A DNA stretch of 64,000 nucleotides. Origin: Pseudarthrobacter sp. Fe7 (GTDB taxonomy: Bacteria > Actinomycetota > Actinomycetes > Actinomycetales > Micrococcaceae). The DNA lies in assembly GCA_024372495.1 (NCBI GenBank), contig CP099977.1, positions 2,108,001-2,172,000 on the forward strand, read 5' to 3'. The position numbers were made by a program, and so were the translations under genes. Positions 28,085-37,708 of the stretch are shown piece after piece. A model generated the notes under the pieces. It searched no databases and was not told the DNA's origin. It was given only the letters and a program-made list of their open reading frames with translations. Positions within the stretch are counted from its first letter, which is position 1. Every line of letters starts with the position of its first letter.

Positions 28085-28810
28085 ATGGAGTTTATGATCA
28101 GCGGACGAAATCTGACGGTTTCAGACCGGTTCCGCGAATACGCCGGGGAAAAGATCGCGAAAATCGAATCGCTGGGTGACAAAGTCCAGCGGGTCGATGC
28201 GAAAGTCTCCAAGGAGACCAATACCCGGCAGACCGGCGACCAGCTGACCGTTGAGGTGACCGTCCTGGGCCGGGGACCAGTAATCCGTGCCGAAGCGAGT
28301 GCCGCAGACAAGTTTGCCGCCTTTGACCTCGCCTACAACAAACTGCTTGAGCGGCTCCGCCGGGCAAAGGACCGCAAGAAAGTCCACCACGGCCGCCACA
28401 CCCCCAAAGCTGTCCGCGAGGCGACCGCCTCCCTTGAACCAGCCAGCGCCCACGAACCGCTGTACCTTGAGGCCAACCACCGGAGCGAAACCGCACAGGC
28501 TCCGCAGGACAAATCCCCTTACGATGTAGATAATGACATTCCGGCTGGAGACTCGCCGGTACTGATACGGCGGAAGGTCTTTCCCGCTGCATCGCTTTCC
28601 CTCGATGATGCCGTCGACAACATGGAACTCGTGGGCCACGACTTCTATCTCTTCGTGGACAAGGCCACCAACACGCCGTCCGTCGTTTACCGCCGCCGCG
28701 GCTGGACCTATGGGGTCATCACGCTGGACCACGAATGCGAGCCAGGGGACACCGTCGTGGAGGAGAAGGTCATCGCCTACCGCTCTGATGACGCAGCCGC
28801 CAACGTTTAG
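28085..28810 (+). CDS. hpf: Ribosome hibernation promoting factor, long form
   Basis: Long-form HPF (241 residues) that stabilises inactive ribosomes and drives 100S dimers. The N-terminal S30AE domain (about 1-105) begins MEFMISGRNLTVSDRFREYA and contains AAFDLAYNKLLERLRRAKDR. After a linker, the C-terminal dimerisation domain (about 160-235) starts VLIRRKVFPAASLSLDDAVD and ends RRRGWTYGVITLDHE. The ATG at 28085 follows a TTGGAGGG ribosome-binding site. The 144-base gap after comF should hold its promoter. It is placed before secA as in Mycobacterium tuberculosis. Confidence 0.93.
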   Translation: MEFMISGRNLTVSDRFREYAGEKIAKIESLGDKVQRVDAKVSKETNTRQTGDQLTVEVTVLGRGPVIRAEASAADKFAAFDLAYNKLLERLRRAKDRKKVHHGRHTPKAVREATASLEPASAHEPLYLEANHRSETAQAPQDKSPYDVDNDIPAGDSPVLIRRKVFPAASLSLDDAVDNMELVGHDFYLFVDKATNTPSVVYRRRGWTYGVITLDHECEPGDTVVEEKVIAYRSDDAAANV

Positions 28811-28842
28811 GGTCACACCATCCAGCACCAGAGAGGACTGAA

Positions 28843-30054
28843 TTGTCAGCATCGCTGAGCCTGGAGCAGGCACGGCGGATCGCACTGGCAGCGCAGGGAC
28901 TCCATCAGGGACGGCCCACCGGCCCCGTGACAGCACGGGCGGTGGGCCGTACCTTTGCCCGTCTCCAGGCTCGTCCAGATCGACTCCGTGAACGTCCTGG
29001 TCCGCAGCCACTTCCTGCCCTTCTATTCCCGCCTTGGCAACTACGACCGCGACATCCTGCAGCGCATGTCCGGCAGCCACCCGCGCCGGATGCTTGAATA
29101 TTGGGCTCACGAAGCGAGCTACATCCGGCCGGAGCATTACCAGGACCTGCTTCTGTGGCAAAAGCGGGCCTGGGTGGGTGCCTCCCGCCTGGACCCGGTT
29201 CTCCGCAATGACATGGCGGCCAGGATCCTGGCTGTCCTGGCCCGGTCCCGGCCCATGACGGCATCGGAACTGACGGTGCGGATTGGGCACGTTGAGGAAA
29301 AGCAGTCGGACAACTGGGGCTGGAACTGGAACGCGGTAAAACGGGTCCTTGAGCACCTCTTCGAAGAAGGGCTGGTATCGGCAGCGTCCAGAACGGGGCA
29401 GTTCGAGCGCAGATACACACTGACCTCCAAGGTCCTCCCACCCGCAGCCCCTGCGGTACGGGAGGGGATCCAACAGCTGCACTTCACCGCCTGACCGAGG
29501 CCGCCGCCCAGGCCCACGGGATCGGCAGCATCCGCTGCTTCGCCGACTACTTCCGGACTCCGGTCAAGGCCACGGCGCTTTCCGTTGCGCACCTGGTGGA
29601 ACAGGGCAGGCTGGAACCTGCCAGTGTGGCGGGATGGGGCCGGGAAGTCTTCCGGCACGTGGATTCCTTGCTGCCACGGCGTGCCACCGGCCGGGCGCTG
29701 TTGAGCCCGTTCGATTCCCTGGTTTTTGAGCGGAGGCGCCTCTCCGAACTGTTCGGCTTCCATTACCGGATCGAGATCTACACCCCGGAGCCCAAACGAC
29801 GTTTCGGGTACTACGTGCTGCCCTTCCTGCTGCGCGACAAGATGGTGGCCCGGGTAGATCTGAAAGCGGACCGGGTGGGCGGCCGTCTGCTGGTGCGATC
29901 CGCGTTCGCCGAGCCGGACGCACCGGCGGATACCGCCGTCGAACTCGCTGCCGAGCTGAAGCTCATGGGCCAGTGGCTTGGCCTGCCTGATGTGGAAGCA
30001 GCGCCCGCAGGGGACCTCGCCGCCCGGCTGGGGCAGGAACTGGCCCGCTTGTAA
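28843..30054 (+). CDS. YcaQ-like winged-helix protein (HTH_42; two frame breaks)
   Basis: Protein of about 403 residues in the HTH_42/YcaQ family, whose E. coli member is a DNA glycosylase that unhooks interstrand crosslinks. Landmarks are LEQARRIALAAQGL, the QIDSVNVLVRSHFLPFYSRL stretch (the QxD-type catalytic region of the family), HRLGSYD-like NYDRDIL, and a late SPFDSLVFERRRLSELFGF. The TTG start at 28843 has GAGAGGA upstream. Breaks: plus-strand CAGGCTC at 28966-28972 has one base too many (FARLQLVQIDS), and at about 29490 one C is missing (FTALTEAAAQAHGI). It lies between hpf and secA on the same strand. Confidence 0.8.
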
Positions 30055-30103
30055 GGTGTATCCGCTCTCAGGGAAAAGGGGCACCGGCTGCGTGTCTCTC
30101 CCG

Positions 30104-30109
30104 TAGACT
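30104..30109 (+). promoter_or_regulatory. -10 box (TAGACT) upstream of secA
   Basis: TAGACT 45 bases ahead of the secA GTG, suggesting secA has its own promoter. Confidence 0.4.
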
Positions 30110-30153
30110 GAACACGCCAGAATTCGGCGGCATCAGACTGGGAGCATCTTCAC

Positions 30154-32897
30154 GTGGCATCACTTATCGAAAAAATTCTCCGCACGGGTGACAAGAAAAC
30201 ACTCCGGCAGCTGCGGAACTATGCCGATTCCATCAACGCCCTCGAAGACTCATTCAAGACCTTTACCGATGCGGAACTGCGTGAAGAGACCGACCGCCTC
30301 CGCGAACGCCACCAGGATGGCGAGAAGCTCGATGACCTGCTTCCGGAGGCCTTCGCGGCCGTGCGTGAAGCTTCCTCCCGCACCCTGGGGATGCGCCACT
30401 TCGACGTCCAGCTGATGGGCGGCGCCGCCCTGCACATGGGCAACATCGCAGAAATGAAGACCGGTGAAGGCAAGACCCTGGTGGCGACCGCTCCCGCCTA
30501 CCTGAACGCGCTTGCCGGCAAGGGCGTTCACGTGGTTACGGTCAATGACTACCTCGCCGAATACCAGTCCGAGCTCATGGGCCGTGTATACCGTTTCCTG
30601 GGCCTGACCAGCGGCGTCATCCTGGCCAATCAGGACCCGGCTGTCCGCCGCCAGCAGTACGCCGCCGACATCACCTACGGGACCAACAACGAGTTCGGTT
30701 TCGACTACCTGCGCGACAACATGGCGTGGGACCGGACCGAGCTGGTCCAGCGCGGCCACAACTTCGCCATCGTCGATGAAGTTGACTCCATCCTCATCGA
30801 TGAGGCGCGCACACCGTTGATCATCTCCGGCCCGGCACAGGGGGACACCAACCGTTGGTACAGCGAATTCGCCAAAGTGGTGCTCCGGCTGCAGCCCGAA
30901 AAGGACTACGAGGTCGACGAAAAGAAGCGCACGGTGGGCGTCTTGGAGAGCGGGATCGAAAAGGTCGAAGACTACCTCGGCATCTCCAACCTGTACGAGT
31001 CCGCCAACACCCCGCTGATCGGGTTCCTGAACAACGCCATCAAGGCCAAGGAACTGTTCAAGCGGGACAAGGACTATGTCATCCTGGACGGTGAAGTGCT
31101 GATCGTTGATGAGCACACCGGCCGCATCCTGGCAGGCCGGCGCTACAACGAAGGAATGCACCAGGCAATCGAGGCCAAGGAAGGCGTCGAGATCAAAGCG
31201 GAGAACCAGACCCTGGCCACCGTGACGCTGCAGAACTACTTCCGCATGTACGGCAAGCTCTCCGGGATGACCGGTACCGCCGAAACAGAGGCTGCCGAGT
31301 TCATGAGCACTTACAAGCTTGGTGTCGTGGCCATTCCCACCAACCGGGACATGCAGCGGATCGACCAGGCGGACCTCGTGTTCAAGAACGAGGTGGTGAA
31401 GTTCGACGCCGTGGTGCGCGATATCGCGGAACGGCACGAAAAAGGCCAGCCCGTCCTCGTGGGCACCACCAGCGTGGAGAAGAGCGAGTACCTGTCCAAG
31501 CTGCTTGCCAAGGAAGGCGTCCGCCACGAGGTTCTGAATGCCAAGAACCATGCACGGGAAGCTGCCATCATCGCCCAGGCAGGCCGGAAGGGCGCTGTCA
31601 CCGTGGCCACGAACATGGCCGGCCGCGGCACGGACATCATGCTGGGCGGCAATGCCGAATTCACGGCGGTCGCCGAACTCGCCAAGCGCGGGCTGGACCC
31701 GGAGGAGAACTCCGAACAGTACGAGGCCGCTTGGCCCGCCGCGCTCGAAGCGGCCAAGCAGGCAGTGAAGGATGAACACGAGGAAGTCCTGGACCTCGGC
31801 GGCCTTTACGTGCTGGGCACCGAACGGCACGAATCACGCCGTATCGACAACCAGGCTCCGCGGACGCTCGGGCCGACAGGGCGACCCCGGTGAATCCCGG
31901 TTCTACCTGTCCCTGACCGATGACCTGATGCGGCTCTTCAACTCCGGGGCGGCAGAACGGCTGATGAACAGCTCCGTGCCGGACGACGTCGCCCTGGAAT
32001 CCAAACTTGTATCGCGGGCCATTGCCTCCGCCCAGGGGCAGGTGGAAGGACGCAACGCCGAGCAGCGCAAGAACGTACTGAAATACGATGACGTCCTCAA
32101 CCGCCAGCGCGAAGCCATTTACAGCGACCGCCGGCGCATCCTGGAGGGCGACGACCTGCACGAGAAGGTGCAGTACTTCGTCGAGGACACCATCACGGCA
32201 CTGATTGACGCCGCAACCGCGGAAGGAAACGGCGACGACTGGGACTTCCATCAACTGTGGACCAACTTGAAGACGCTTTATCCCGTCAGCGTTACTGCCG
32301 ACGACATCATCGAAGAGGCCGGCGGCAAGTCCAGGGTCACCGTGGAGCCTGCTGAAGGAGGAGGTTCTCTCCGACGCACGCCTGGTATACCAGGCGCGTG
32401 AGGAGGTCATCGGATCCGAAAGCATGCGCGAGCTCGAACGCCGCGTGGTCCTCTCCGTGATTGGCCGCAAGTGGCAGGAACACCTCTACGAGATGGACTA
32501 CCTCAAGGAGGGGATCGGCCTGCGCGCCATGGCGCAGCGCGATCCCCTGGTGGAGTACCAGCGCGAAGGTTTCGCCATGTTCCAAAGCATGATGGAAGCC
32601 ATCCGGGAGGAAAGCGTCGGGTTCCTTTACAACCTTGAGGTTGAAGTAACCCCGGCCCAGGATGTCGTGGTCCCGGATGCTGCGGGCGGACACACCGAGC
32701 ACGTGGACCCGCAGGTCCACGCTGCCGGGCTGGAGGCCCCCGAGAAGCCAGCGCAACTGCAGTACACGGCTCCCGACGAAGGCGGCGGAACCCAGACCCG
32801 GGTGGAAACCCGGTCAGGTGCGGGACGCTCCGGCAATCCAGCGAAGGCTGCTGCACAGGATGCTGCCAAGCGCCCGGCGAAGAAGAAAAAGCGGTAG
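30154..32897 (+). CDS. secA: Preprotein translocase ATPase SecA (two frame breaks)
   Basis: Motor ATPase that drives unfolded preproteins through SecYEG; about 913 residues. It starts at GTG 30154. Walker A is [13 protein letters not shown], the Walker B/DEAD region is [19 protein letters not shown], and helicase motif VI is [18 protein letters not shown] once corrected. Breaks: plus-strand CAGGCTC at 31852-31858 and GAGCCTG at 32345-32351 each carry one extra base; removal gives RIDNQLRGRSG and [17 protein letters not shown]. The C-terminus is a Lys/Ala-rich tail ([11 protein letters not shown]) with no zinc-binding cysteines, typical of actinobacterial SecA1. This is an essential gene, so the breaks are very unlikely to be real. 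Confidence 0.96.
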
Positions 32898-32932
32898 CAG
32901 GACAGACTCGGAGGCCCCACGGGGTGGTGAAC

Positions 32933-32968
32933 AACAGGGCAGGGGCCAGGGCGTCCCTGCCCTGTTTG
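32933..32968 (+). terminator. Intrinsic terminator after secA
   Basis: A 12-bp stem (32933-32944 with 32955-32966), a ten-base loop and a TTT tail, 35 bases past the secA stop. Confidence 0.8.
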
Positions 32969-33046
32969 TATGTGGATTTGTGTGCCTGCCGCTTCCAGGC
33001 CTGCTGGCCGCTTTGCATCTCCGCACGTTCCGGTGTCTCCAGAGGA

Positions 33047-33553
33047 TCAGCCGATGACGAGCTCAACGATCCGCCAGACCTGCTTGCTGCGCTCAAGCCG
33101 GACAGCAACGGCCCGCGCCCGGACGTCATCCACCACCACGGCACTTGCCTCGTAGACTCCGTCGGCCACCTCACACACGCGGACGGAGCGGACCATGGAA
33201 TTTCGGTGGAGCCTGCCCAGGGCCGGATTGCCCGTCCTGGTAACTTCGCGCCTGATAAGGGCTGCCCGGTGCTGCAGCGAGGCAAGGCACCGCGGATCCA
33301 GTCGACGCGCCAACTGATGGATAGGACGGATCCCGGCAAGGACCTCCATGGACGCCTGCACCGTCCCCCGCGTAATGGCCGTAATCTCCGCGGCCTCATT
33401 ACCGGGCCGCAGGGACGCTGGATTCCCAACCGGGGAGTGCTCTGCCTGCGCCCCCATCCTTGATGCAGGCGCGGTTTTCCGCAGGGCGCTTCCGCCATTT
33501 ACGACGTTGGCGGCCAGCCTCTGGACGGCCCTTGCAGGTGTCACTGCGTTCAT
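33047..33553 (-). CDS. Rv3235-family protein
   Basis: Protein of 168 residues of the Rv3235 family (DUF6459-like). The conserved core is ASMEVLAGIRPIHQLARRLD, then LASLQHRAALIRREVTR and a C-terminal beta-rich VAVRLERSKQVWRIVELVIG. Start taken at the ATG 33553 (MNAVTPARAVQRLA); the open frame extends to 33841 with no start signal. The family lies near secA in mycobacteria too. The fold looks SnoaL/NTF2-like in its last third, but its function is unknown. The LysM-protein gene precedes it on the same strand, 190 bases away. Confidence 0.75.
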   Translation of the reverse strand: MNAVTPARAVQRLAANVVNGGSALRKTAPASRMGAQAEHSPVGNPASLRPGNEAAEITAITRGTVQASMEVLAGIRPIHQLARRLDPRCLASLQHRAALIRREVTRTGNPALGRLHRNSMVRSVRVCEVADGVYEASAVVVDDVRARAVAVRLERSKQVWRIVELVIG

Positions 33554-33744
33554 TGTCTTCCCCTTGGTTCGAATGGCTGATGGTTCTATTGGCTGGGCTG
33601 GCGCGTGGGAAAACGCCGCCGGAAAGGCCGGACCAGGCTGGATGATGTGTGGCGTGGATGGCGCTCTGATTTGTGACATACGAGTGGATTTGGGCAGTGC
33701 CCGACTGCGGCCCCGGTGCAGCAAGGAAGCAGAAACGTCGGCGG

Positions 33745-34626
33745 CTAAGGCGCTGCCGGTGCGCGAAGGATTTGGCCGGGAAGCAGGACATTGGGGTTTC
33801 CGCCGACCAATTCCCGATTTGCTGCATACCAGCGCGGCCATTCAAGGGCTATGTCAACATCTGATGCTTCCGGCCCCACATAGGCCGCAACGATGTCCCA
33901 CAGGGTGTCACCCGCGAGGACGGTTACCGCCGCCGCTTCGCCAGAGGTGTCGGGCGCACCCCGCTCCGGTCCGGCAGCGGTTCTCAGCTCCGGTGCGGCG
34001 AGGAGGCCGGGTTCCACCACGGGGGAGGCAGGCTGCCAGCCCGGTTGCAGTGCAGCGGCGTTGGGCCTGGCGGGGGAGGGCTCCCAAGCCGGCGGCCTGC
34101 CGTGCTGACCGGCTGGTGGTGCTTCCGCCGTCGACCGTTGATCCGGAGTGGCTGGGCTGTCCGTGTGGCCCGGTGCTGGTGTGCCTGCGGCAGTTGCGGG
34201 ATCGAGGGGAGCCGCCGCGGGCAGTACCTGCGTTGGCGTCCATTCCGGGCCCGGAACGGTGGTGGCCGCATTTGCCGCGGCGCCGGCCAGCAGCTGGATC
34301 GAAAGAGCGGCAACAACCGCCCTCCGCATGAATACTGGTGAGAGCCTTCCAGCGGCCGCCGCGGCCTGATGTCGTCCCAGACGCTCCAGCAGGACAGAGG
34401 CCGCTGCGGTCAGGATCGAAAACGCCCACCACAGCAGGAGGGCAATGCCGGCAGCTGTCGCCGCGACTGCCAGGAGGACTTCAACGGATGAGTCCTGGTG
34501 CCGGCCGGCGGAGTCCTGCCACTGCGCGAGCAGGCCCGCTCCCAGGAAGCACAGCAAACAGCCAAGCACCAGCAGTGCCAAAGCCATTGCGGCATCCGAC
34601 CATTCCCTCTTACCGAACTGCCCCAT
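33745..34626 (-). CDS. LysM-domain membrane protein
   Basis: Membrane protein of 293 residues. Two or three N-terminal helices (AMALALLVLGCLLCFLGAGL, LLAVAATAAGIALLLWWAF and AVVAALSIQLLAGAAANA) lead to a long Pro/Ala-rich linker and a C-terminal LysM domain (about 235-293: AVTVLAGDTLWDIVAAYVG and PNVLLPGQILRAP). LysM binds peptidoglycan or other GlcNAc polymers, so the protein should link membrane and wall. The ATG at 34626 (MGQFGKREWSD) is chosen; the longer frame to 35262 overlaps the divergent hypothetical gene and is rejected. The frame is intact. Confidence 0.8.
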   Translation of the reverse strand: MGQFGKREWSDAAMALALLVLGCLLCFLGAGLLAQWQDSAGRHQDSSVEVLLAVAATAAGIALLLWWAFSILTAAASVLLERLGRHQAAAAAGRLSPVFMRRAVVAALSIQLLAGAAANAATTVPGPEWTPTQVLPAAAPLDPATAAGTPAPGHTDSPATPDQRSTAEAPPAGQHGRPPAWEPSPARPNAAALQPGWQPASPVVEPGLLAAPELRTAAGPERGAPDTSGEAAAVTVLAGDTLWDIVAAYVGPEASDVDIALEWPRWYAANRELVGGNPNVLLPGQILRAPAAP

Positions 34627-34767
34627 TTGATTCCGCCTTTTGATGTCATTTGATGCTGTTTGGTGCTGCTTGACCCAGTGTGAACCGCATCCAGAGTATT
34701 TGTCCAGACGTTGGACTGAGAAACGTGTTCCGTTGACGGGTCCGGCAGCGCGCCCTACGCTGGCGGG

Positions 34768-35337
34768 ATGCGCTGGGATGCACTCTTCAACGACATGGAA
34801 AGCCAGGCTCGCGGAGGCTGACCGGCTGGCTCTCGATAGTGAGATCAGCGAGCGGACGCGGGCCGAGATGGTTGGGGTGCGGCTCGACCATAGGCTGCGG
34901 GCCGCGGTCGGGTACAGGATTGGCGTCCACCTCCTGTGCGGCGAGTCAGCGCAGGGGAGCTGACACATGCCGGAGCCGACGCATTGGTCCTCGCTGAAGA
35001 TCGGCATCAGGCGCTCATTCCCTATGCAGCCGCAGCCCGCTACGTCGGCCTGGGAAGGTATGTACGGGCGGAAGGTTCTGCAGTCCGCGCATCGATTGGA
35101 CTTGCCCATTCCTTGCGTGCCTTGGCCCGGGACCGGGCGGAGCTCTCGGTGACAGTTGGCGGCGTTGCCGGCCCCGTGCGGCTGGCCGGTGTCATCGACC
35201 GGGTGGGCAAAGACTACATCGATCTGGCTACGGTTATTCCGGGCGAGGCACGGAGGACCCAAAGCGTTGGGCAGGTTTCAGCAATACCTTTCGCGGCATT
35301 GGCGATAATCAGGTCGCACAAAGCCGGTGGAGCATAG
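34768..35337 (+). CDS. Hypothetical protein (two frame breaks)
   Basis: Conserved-looking protein of about 189 residues that I do not recognise. It starts MRWDALFNDMESQLAEAD, with a helical first part (RTRAEMVGVRLDHRLRAAVG), a strand-rich middle (GELTHAGADALVLAEDRHQA) and a C-terminal SVTVGGVAGPVRLAGVIDRV region. No signal peptide, metal site or catalytic motif is evident. Breaks: CAGGCTC at 34804-34810 has one base too many, and the G-run at 34954-34957 is one G short. After both corrections the frame runs to 35337. It is divergent from the LysM gene and converges with the HTH gene with a five-base gap. Confidence 0.6.
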
Positions 35338-35342
35338 CTGCG

Positions 35343-35558
35343 TCACACGGACTTGGAGCGTGACTCCTGGATCATGCGGCTGGCCTCGGCGTAGCGTTCC
35401 TCGATGTACTGCTCCAGCATTTTCTCTTCGACGCGCCACTGACCGCGGCCGCCGACCTGAATCGCCTTCAGCTCACCGCTGCGGACCAAGGCATACGCGG
35501 CCGGGGAGTTAATTTGGAGCTGCTCGGCGACGTCCGCGAGCGTGAGGAACCGTGGCAT
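35343..35558 (-). CDS. Excisionase-type helix-turn-helix protein
   Basis: Small DNA-binding protein of 71 residues with an MerR/excisionase-like winged helix: LTLADVAEQLQINSPAAYAL, then the wing VRSGELKAIQVGGRGQWRVE and a C-terminal helix EKMLEQYIEERYAEA. The ATG at 35558 (MPRFLTLADVA) marks the domain start; the upstream open frame is not supported. Proteins of this type in Micrococcaceae regulate nearby genes, and no integrase is present, so it is not evidence of a mobile element. It is divergent from the SAF-protein gene. Confidence 0.8.
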   Translation of the reverse strand: MPRFLTLADVAEQLQINSPAAYALVRSGELKAIQVGGRGQWRVEEKMLEQYIEERYAEASRMIQESRSKSV

Positions 35559-35710
35559 CCACCCATTTTGCCACCACCTGATGCAGTTTGTGCCCGTTTT
35601 CCACAGATAACCGGCATTTAAGTAAATGACTTTTGTTCGCGGGGCCTGGCGGTAACAATGAGGAGTCCGGCCAGAGTGGGCAGGTCCGGTATTCCTAGGG
35701 GGAGAGCGGT

Positions 35711-36352
35711 ATGGTTCCTGATTCAAGAGTCGCGGCGCCACGGCTGAAGCGTCCATCGTGGAAGGATCCGCGGCTGCTGCTGGGGGTTCTCCTCGTTCTG
35801 GTGTCCGTCGCAGGGGTCATCTTCCTTGTCGGCAGTGCCGACCGCACCACTGAGGTCTACGCCGCGCGGGACGGCATTGCGGTCGGTGAGCGCCTGACGC
35901 TCGAGAACGTGGTCCGCGCCAAAGTCCGGCTGGGCGATACGGAACAGCACTACGTCACTGTGGCGGACGGCCTGCCCCAGGACGTGGTCGCCATGCAGCG
36001 GATCGCAAAGGACCAGTTGGTTCCCAAGGCAAGCCTCGGTGAAGTGGACCAGCTGAACCGCAAACCAGTAGCCCTCAGCATCGCGCAGACCTTGCCGTCA
36101 CAGGCCGTCGCCGGTGCGAGGGTGGACGTCTGGGTGGCACAGCCGGATGCGAAGAACGGATTCAGCGAGCCGAAACTGATCCTTCCCGGTGCGGAAATCG
36201 CTGAAGTCACCACCGGGTCCACTGCCCTTGGATCATCGAAGACCACAGTCCTGATGGTCCTGGTCGAGGACAAGCAGATGCCTGCATTGCTGGGTGCCCA
36301 GGCCAATGAGGCGAAAATATCCGTTGTTTGGAATCCGCGGGGCGCCCAATGA
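35711..36352 (+). CDS. SAF-domain (CpaB/FlgA-like) membrane protein
   Basis: Protein of 213 residues with one N-terminal helix (LLLGVLLVLVSVAGVIFLVG) and an SAF domain (about 48-110: VYAARDGIAVGERLTLENVV and LPQDVVAMQRIAKDQLVPKA). The C-terminal half resembles the RcpC/CpaB-type domain (VAGARVDVWVAQPDAKNG). Such proteins assemble Flp-type pili or hold outer parts of secretion machines. The ATG at 35711 follows GGGGGAGAG. Its stop overlaps the start of the MinD/CpaE-like gene by four bases (ATGA), so the two proteins are made together. Confidence 0.82.
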   Translation: MVPDSRVAAPRLKRPSWKDPRLLLGVLLVLVSVAGVIFLVGSADRTTEVYAARDGIAVGERLTLENVVRAKVRLGDTEQHYVTVADGLPQDVVAMQRIAKDQLVPKASLGEVDQLNRKPVALSIAQTLPSQAVAGARVDVWVAQPDAKNGFSEPKLILPGAEIAEVTTGSTALGSSKTTVLMVLVEDKQMPALLGAQANEAKISVVWNPRGAQ

Positions 36353-37653
36353 GCATCCCGGTTGTCACCGTAGGCCAGAGCCGGGAGGATCTGGTGGGCG
36401 GCCTTGAACGGCTGCACGGTCCGGTTACGGTGGTTCGAAGGTGCACTGAACTTCCGGAGCTTCTCGCAGCCTGTCAAAGCGGTCTGGCCAGGGCTGCCGT
36501 GGTGGCAGAGGGGTCCGAAGGCCTGACTGCATCCCTCGTCGACCGCCTTGGAGCTGTCGGGGTGGTGGTCATCGCGCTGACGGACAACGACGAGGAGGCG
36601 GCAAGGCTCCGCAAAATTGGTGCCGCTACGGCGCTGACTGGGGTTGCGTCCGCGGAGCTTTCGGACAGGATTGCCGACGCCGTTGCCCAGCTGACAGGCG
36701 CTGTCCGTCCGGCCAACCTGAGCGCGGCCGCCGACACCGGGTCGGCGCTGGCCACAGATCCCGTGCACCCCGAGCCTGACGGCGAGGAACGCCCTGCCGG
36801 AAAGCTCATCGTCGTCTGGGGCCCCGCCGGGTCACCCGGCAGGACCACGATCGCAGTGAACATCGCGGGGGAGATGGCAGCCGATGGCAGGGATGTCCTA
36901 CTGGTCGACGCCGACACCTACGGTGCCAGCGTCGCGGCCGTGCTGGGTCTCCTGGATGAGTCGGCCGGACTTGCCCAGGCCTGCCGGCTTGCCGACCAGG
37001 GACAGTTGGACGTGGACGCCCTCGGGAAGGTGGCCGCGACCGTTGCCACGACGTCCGGGACATTCCGGGTGCTGACGGGCATAACCCGCGCGGACCGATG
37101 GACCGAGCTTCGCGCCCCTGCCCTGGCGCTGGTTCTCGAGCGGGCCCGGCAAATTGCCGACGTTGTGGTGGTTGATACCGGCTTTTGCCTCGAGGCGGAC
37201 GAGGAACTGAGCTTCGACACCATGGCGCCGCGCCGGAATGCGGCGACTCTGCGGCCGCTGGAACTGGCTGACGCGGTCTATGCCGTTGGTGCTGCCGATC
37301 CCGTGGGCGTGCCCCGGATGGTACGCGCGCTTGCCGAACTGGAAGGCGCGGTACCGCAGGCGTCACCGATTGTCGTCATGAACAAGGTGCGTTCCTCCGC
37401 CGTGGGGAGAGCGCCGGAACGCCAGCTCCGGGACGCCTGGGACCGGTATGGCCCCGCCTCCGGGCTCAAGGCGTTCCTGCCCTACGATCCCGCTGCCGCG
37501 GACGCAGCCCTCTTGGCAGGATCACTGTTACTCGAAGCCTCCCCGGATTCCGCTCTTCGACGCTCGATCCGCGAACTGGTTTGTGCACCTGACCATCGAA
37601 AAGCCAGATCCTCTGTATTTTCTTCCACACCACGGCGACGGGCAAGGGACTAG
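36349..37653 (+). CDS. MinD/CpaE-like P-loop ATPase
   Basis: Protein of 434 residues with an N-terminal receiver-like domain lacking a clear phosphorylation site (about 1-125) and a C-terminal SIMIBI ATPase. The deviant Walker A is WGPAGSPGRTTIAVNIA, where arginine replaces the usual lysine before TT; the following aspartate motif is VLLVDADTYGASVAAVLGL, and VVVVDTGFCLEADEEL is the second. Such ATPases localise pilus or secretion machinery (CpaE/TadZ). No other tad/flp gene is present. It is coupled to the SAF-protein gene and ends 55 bases before gdh. The frame is intact. Confidence 0.8.
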   Translation: MSIPVVTVGQSREDLVGGLERLHGPVTVVRRCTELPELLAACQSGLARAAVVAEGSEGLTASLVDRLGAVGVVVIALTDNDEEAARLRKIGAATALTGVASAELSDRIADAVAQLTGAVRPANLSAAADTGSALATDPVHPEPDGEERPAGKLIVVWGPAGSPGRTTIAVNIAGEMAADGRDVLLVDADTYGASVAAVLGLLDESAGLAQACRLADQGQLDVDALGKVAATVATTSGTFRVLTGITRADRWTELRAPALALVLERARQIADVVVVDTGFCLEADEELSFDTMAPRRNAATLRPLELADAVYAVGAADPVGVPRMVRALAELEGAVPQASPIVVMNKVRSSAVGRAPERQLRDAWDRYGPASGLKAFLPYDPAAADAALLAGSLLLEASPDSALRRSIRELVCAPDHRKARSSVFSSTPRRRARD

Positions 37654-37708
37654 GCTCGCCATAAGAGCTGCAAAGGTGCGGCGAATATCTCTGATGGAGG
37701 CGTTATCG

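Noticed and set aside
30250..31830. 526-residue open frame antisense to secA
   Set aside because: High-GC antisense shadow; its translation has no domain and the plus-strand frame carries all SecA motifs.
35343..35558. Excisionase-type gene as a sign of a prophage or integrative element
   Set aside because: No integrase, attachment repeat or composition change is nearby, and such HTH proteins are common chromosomal regulators.
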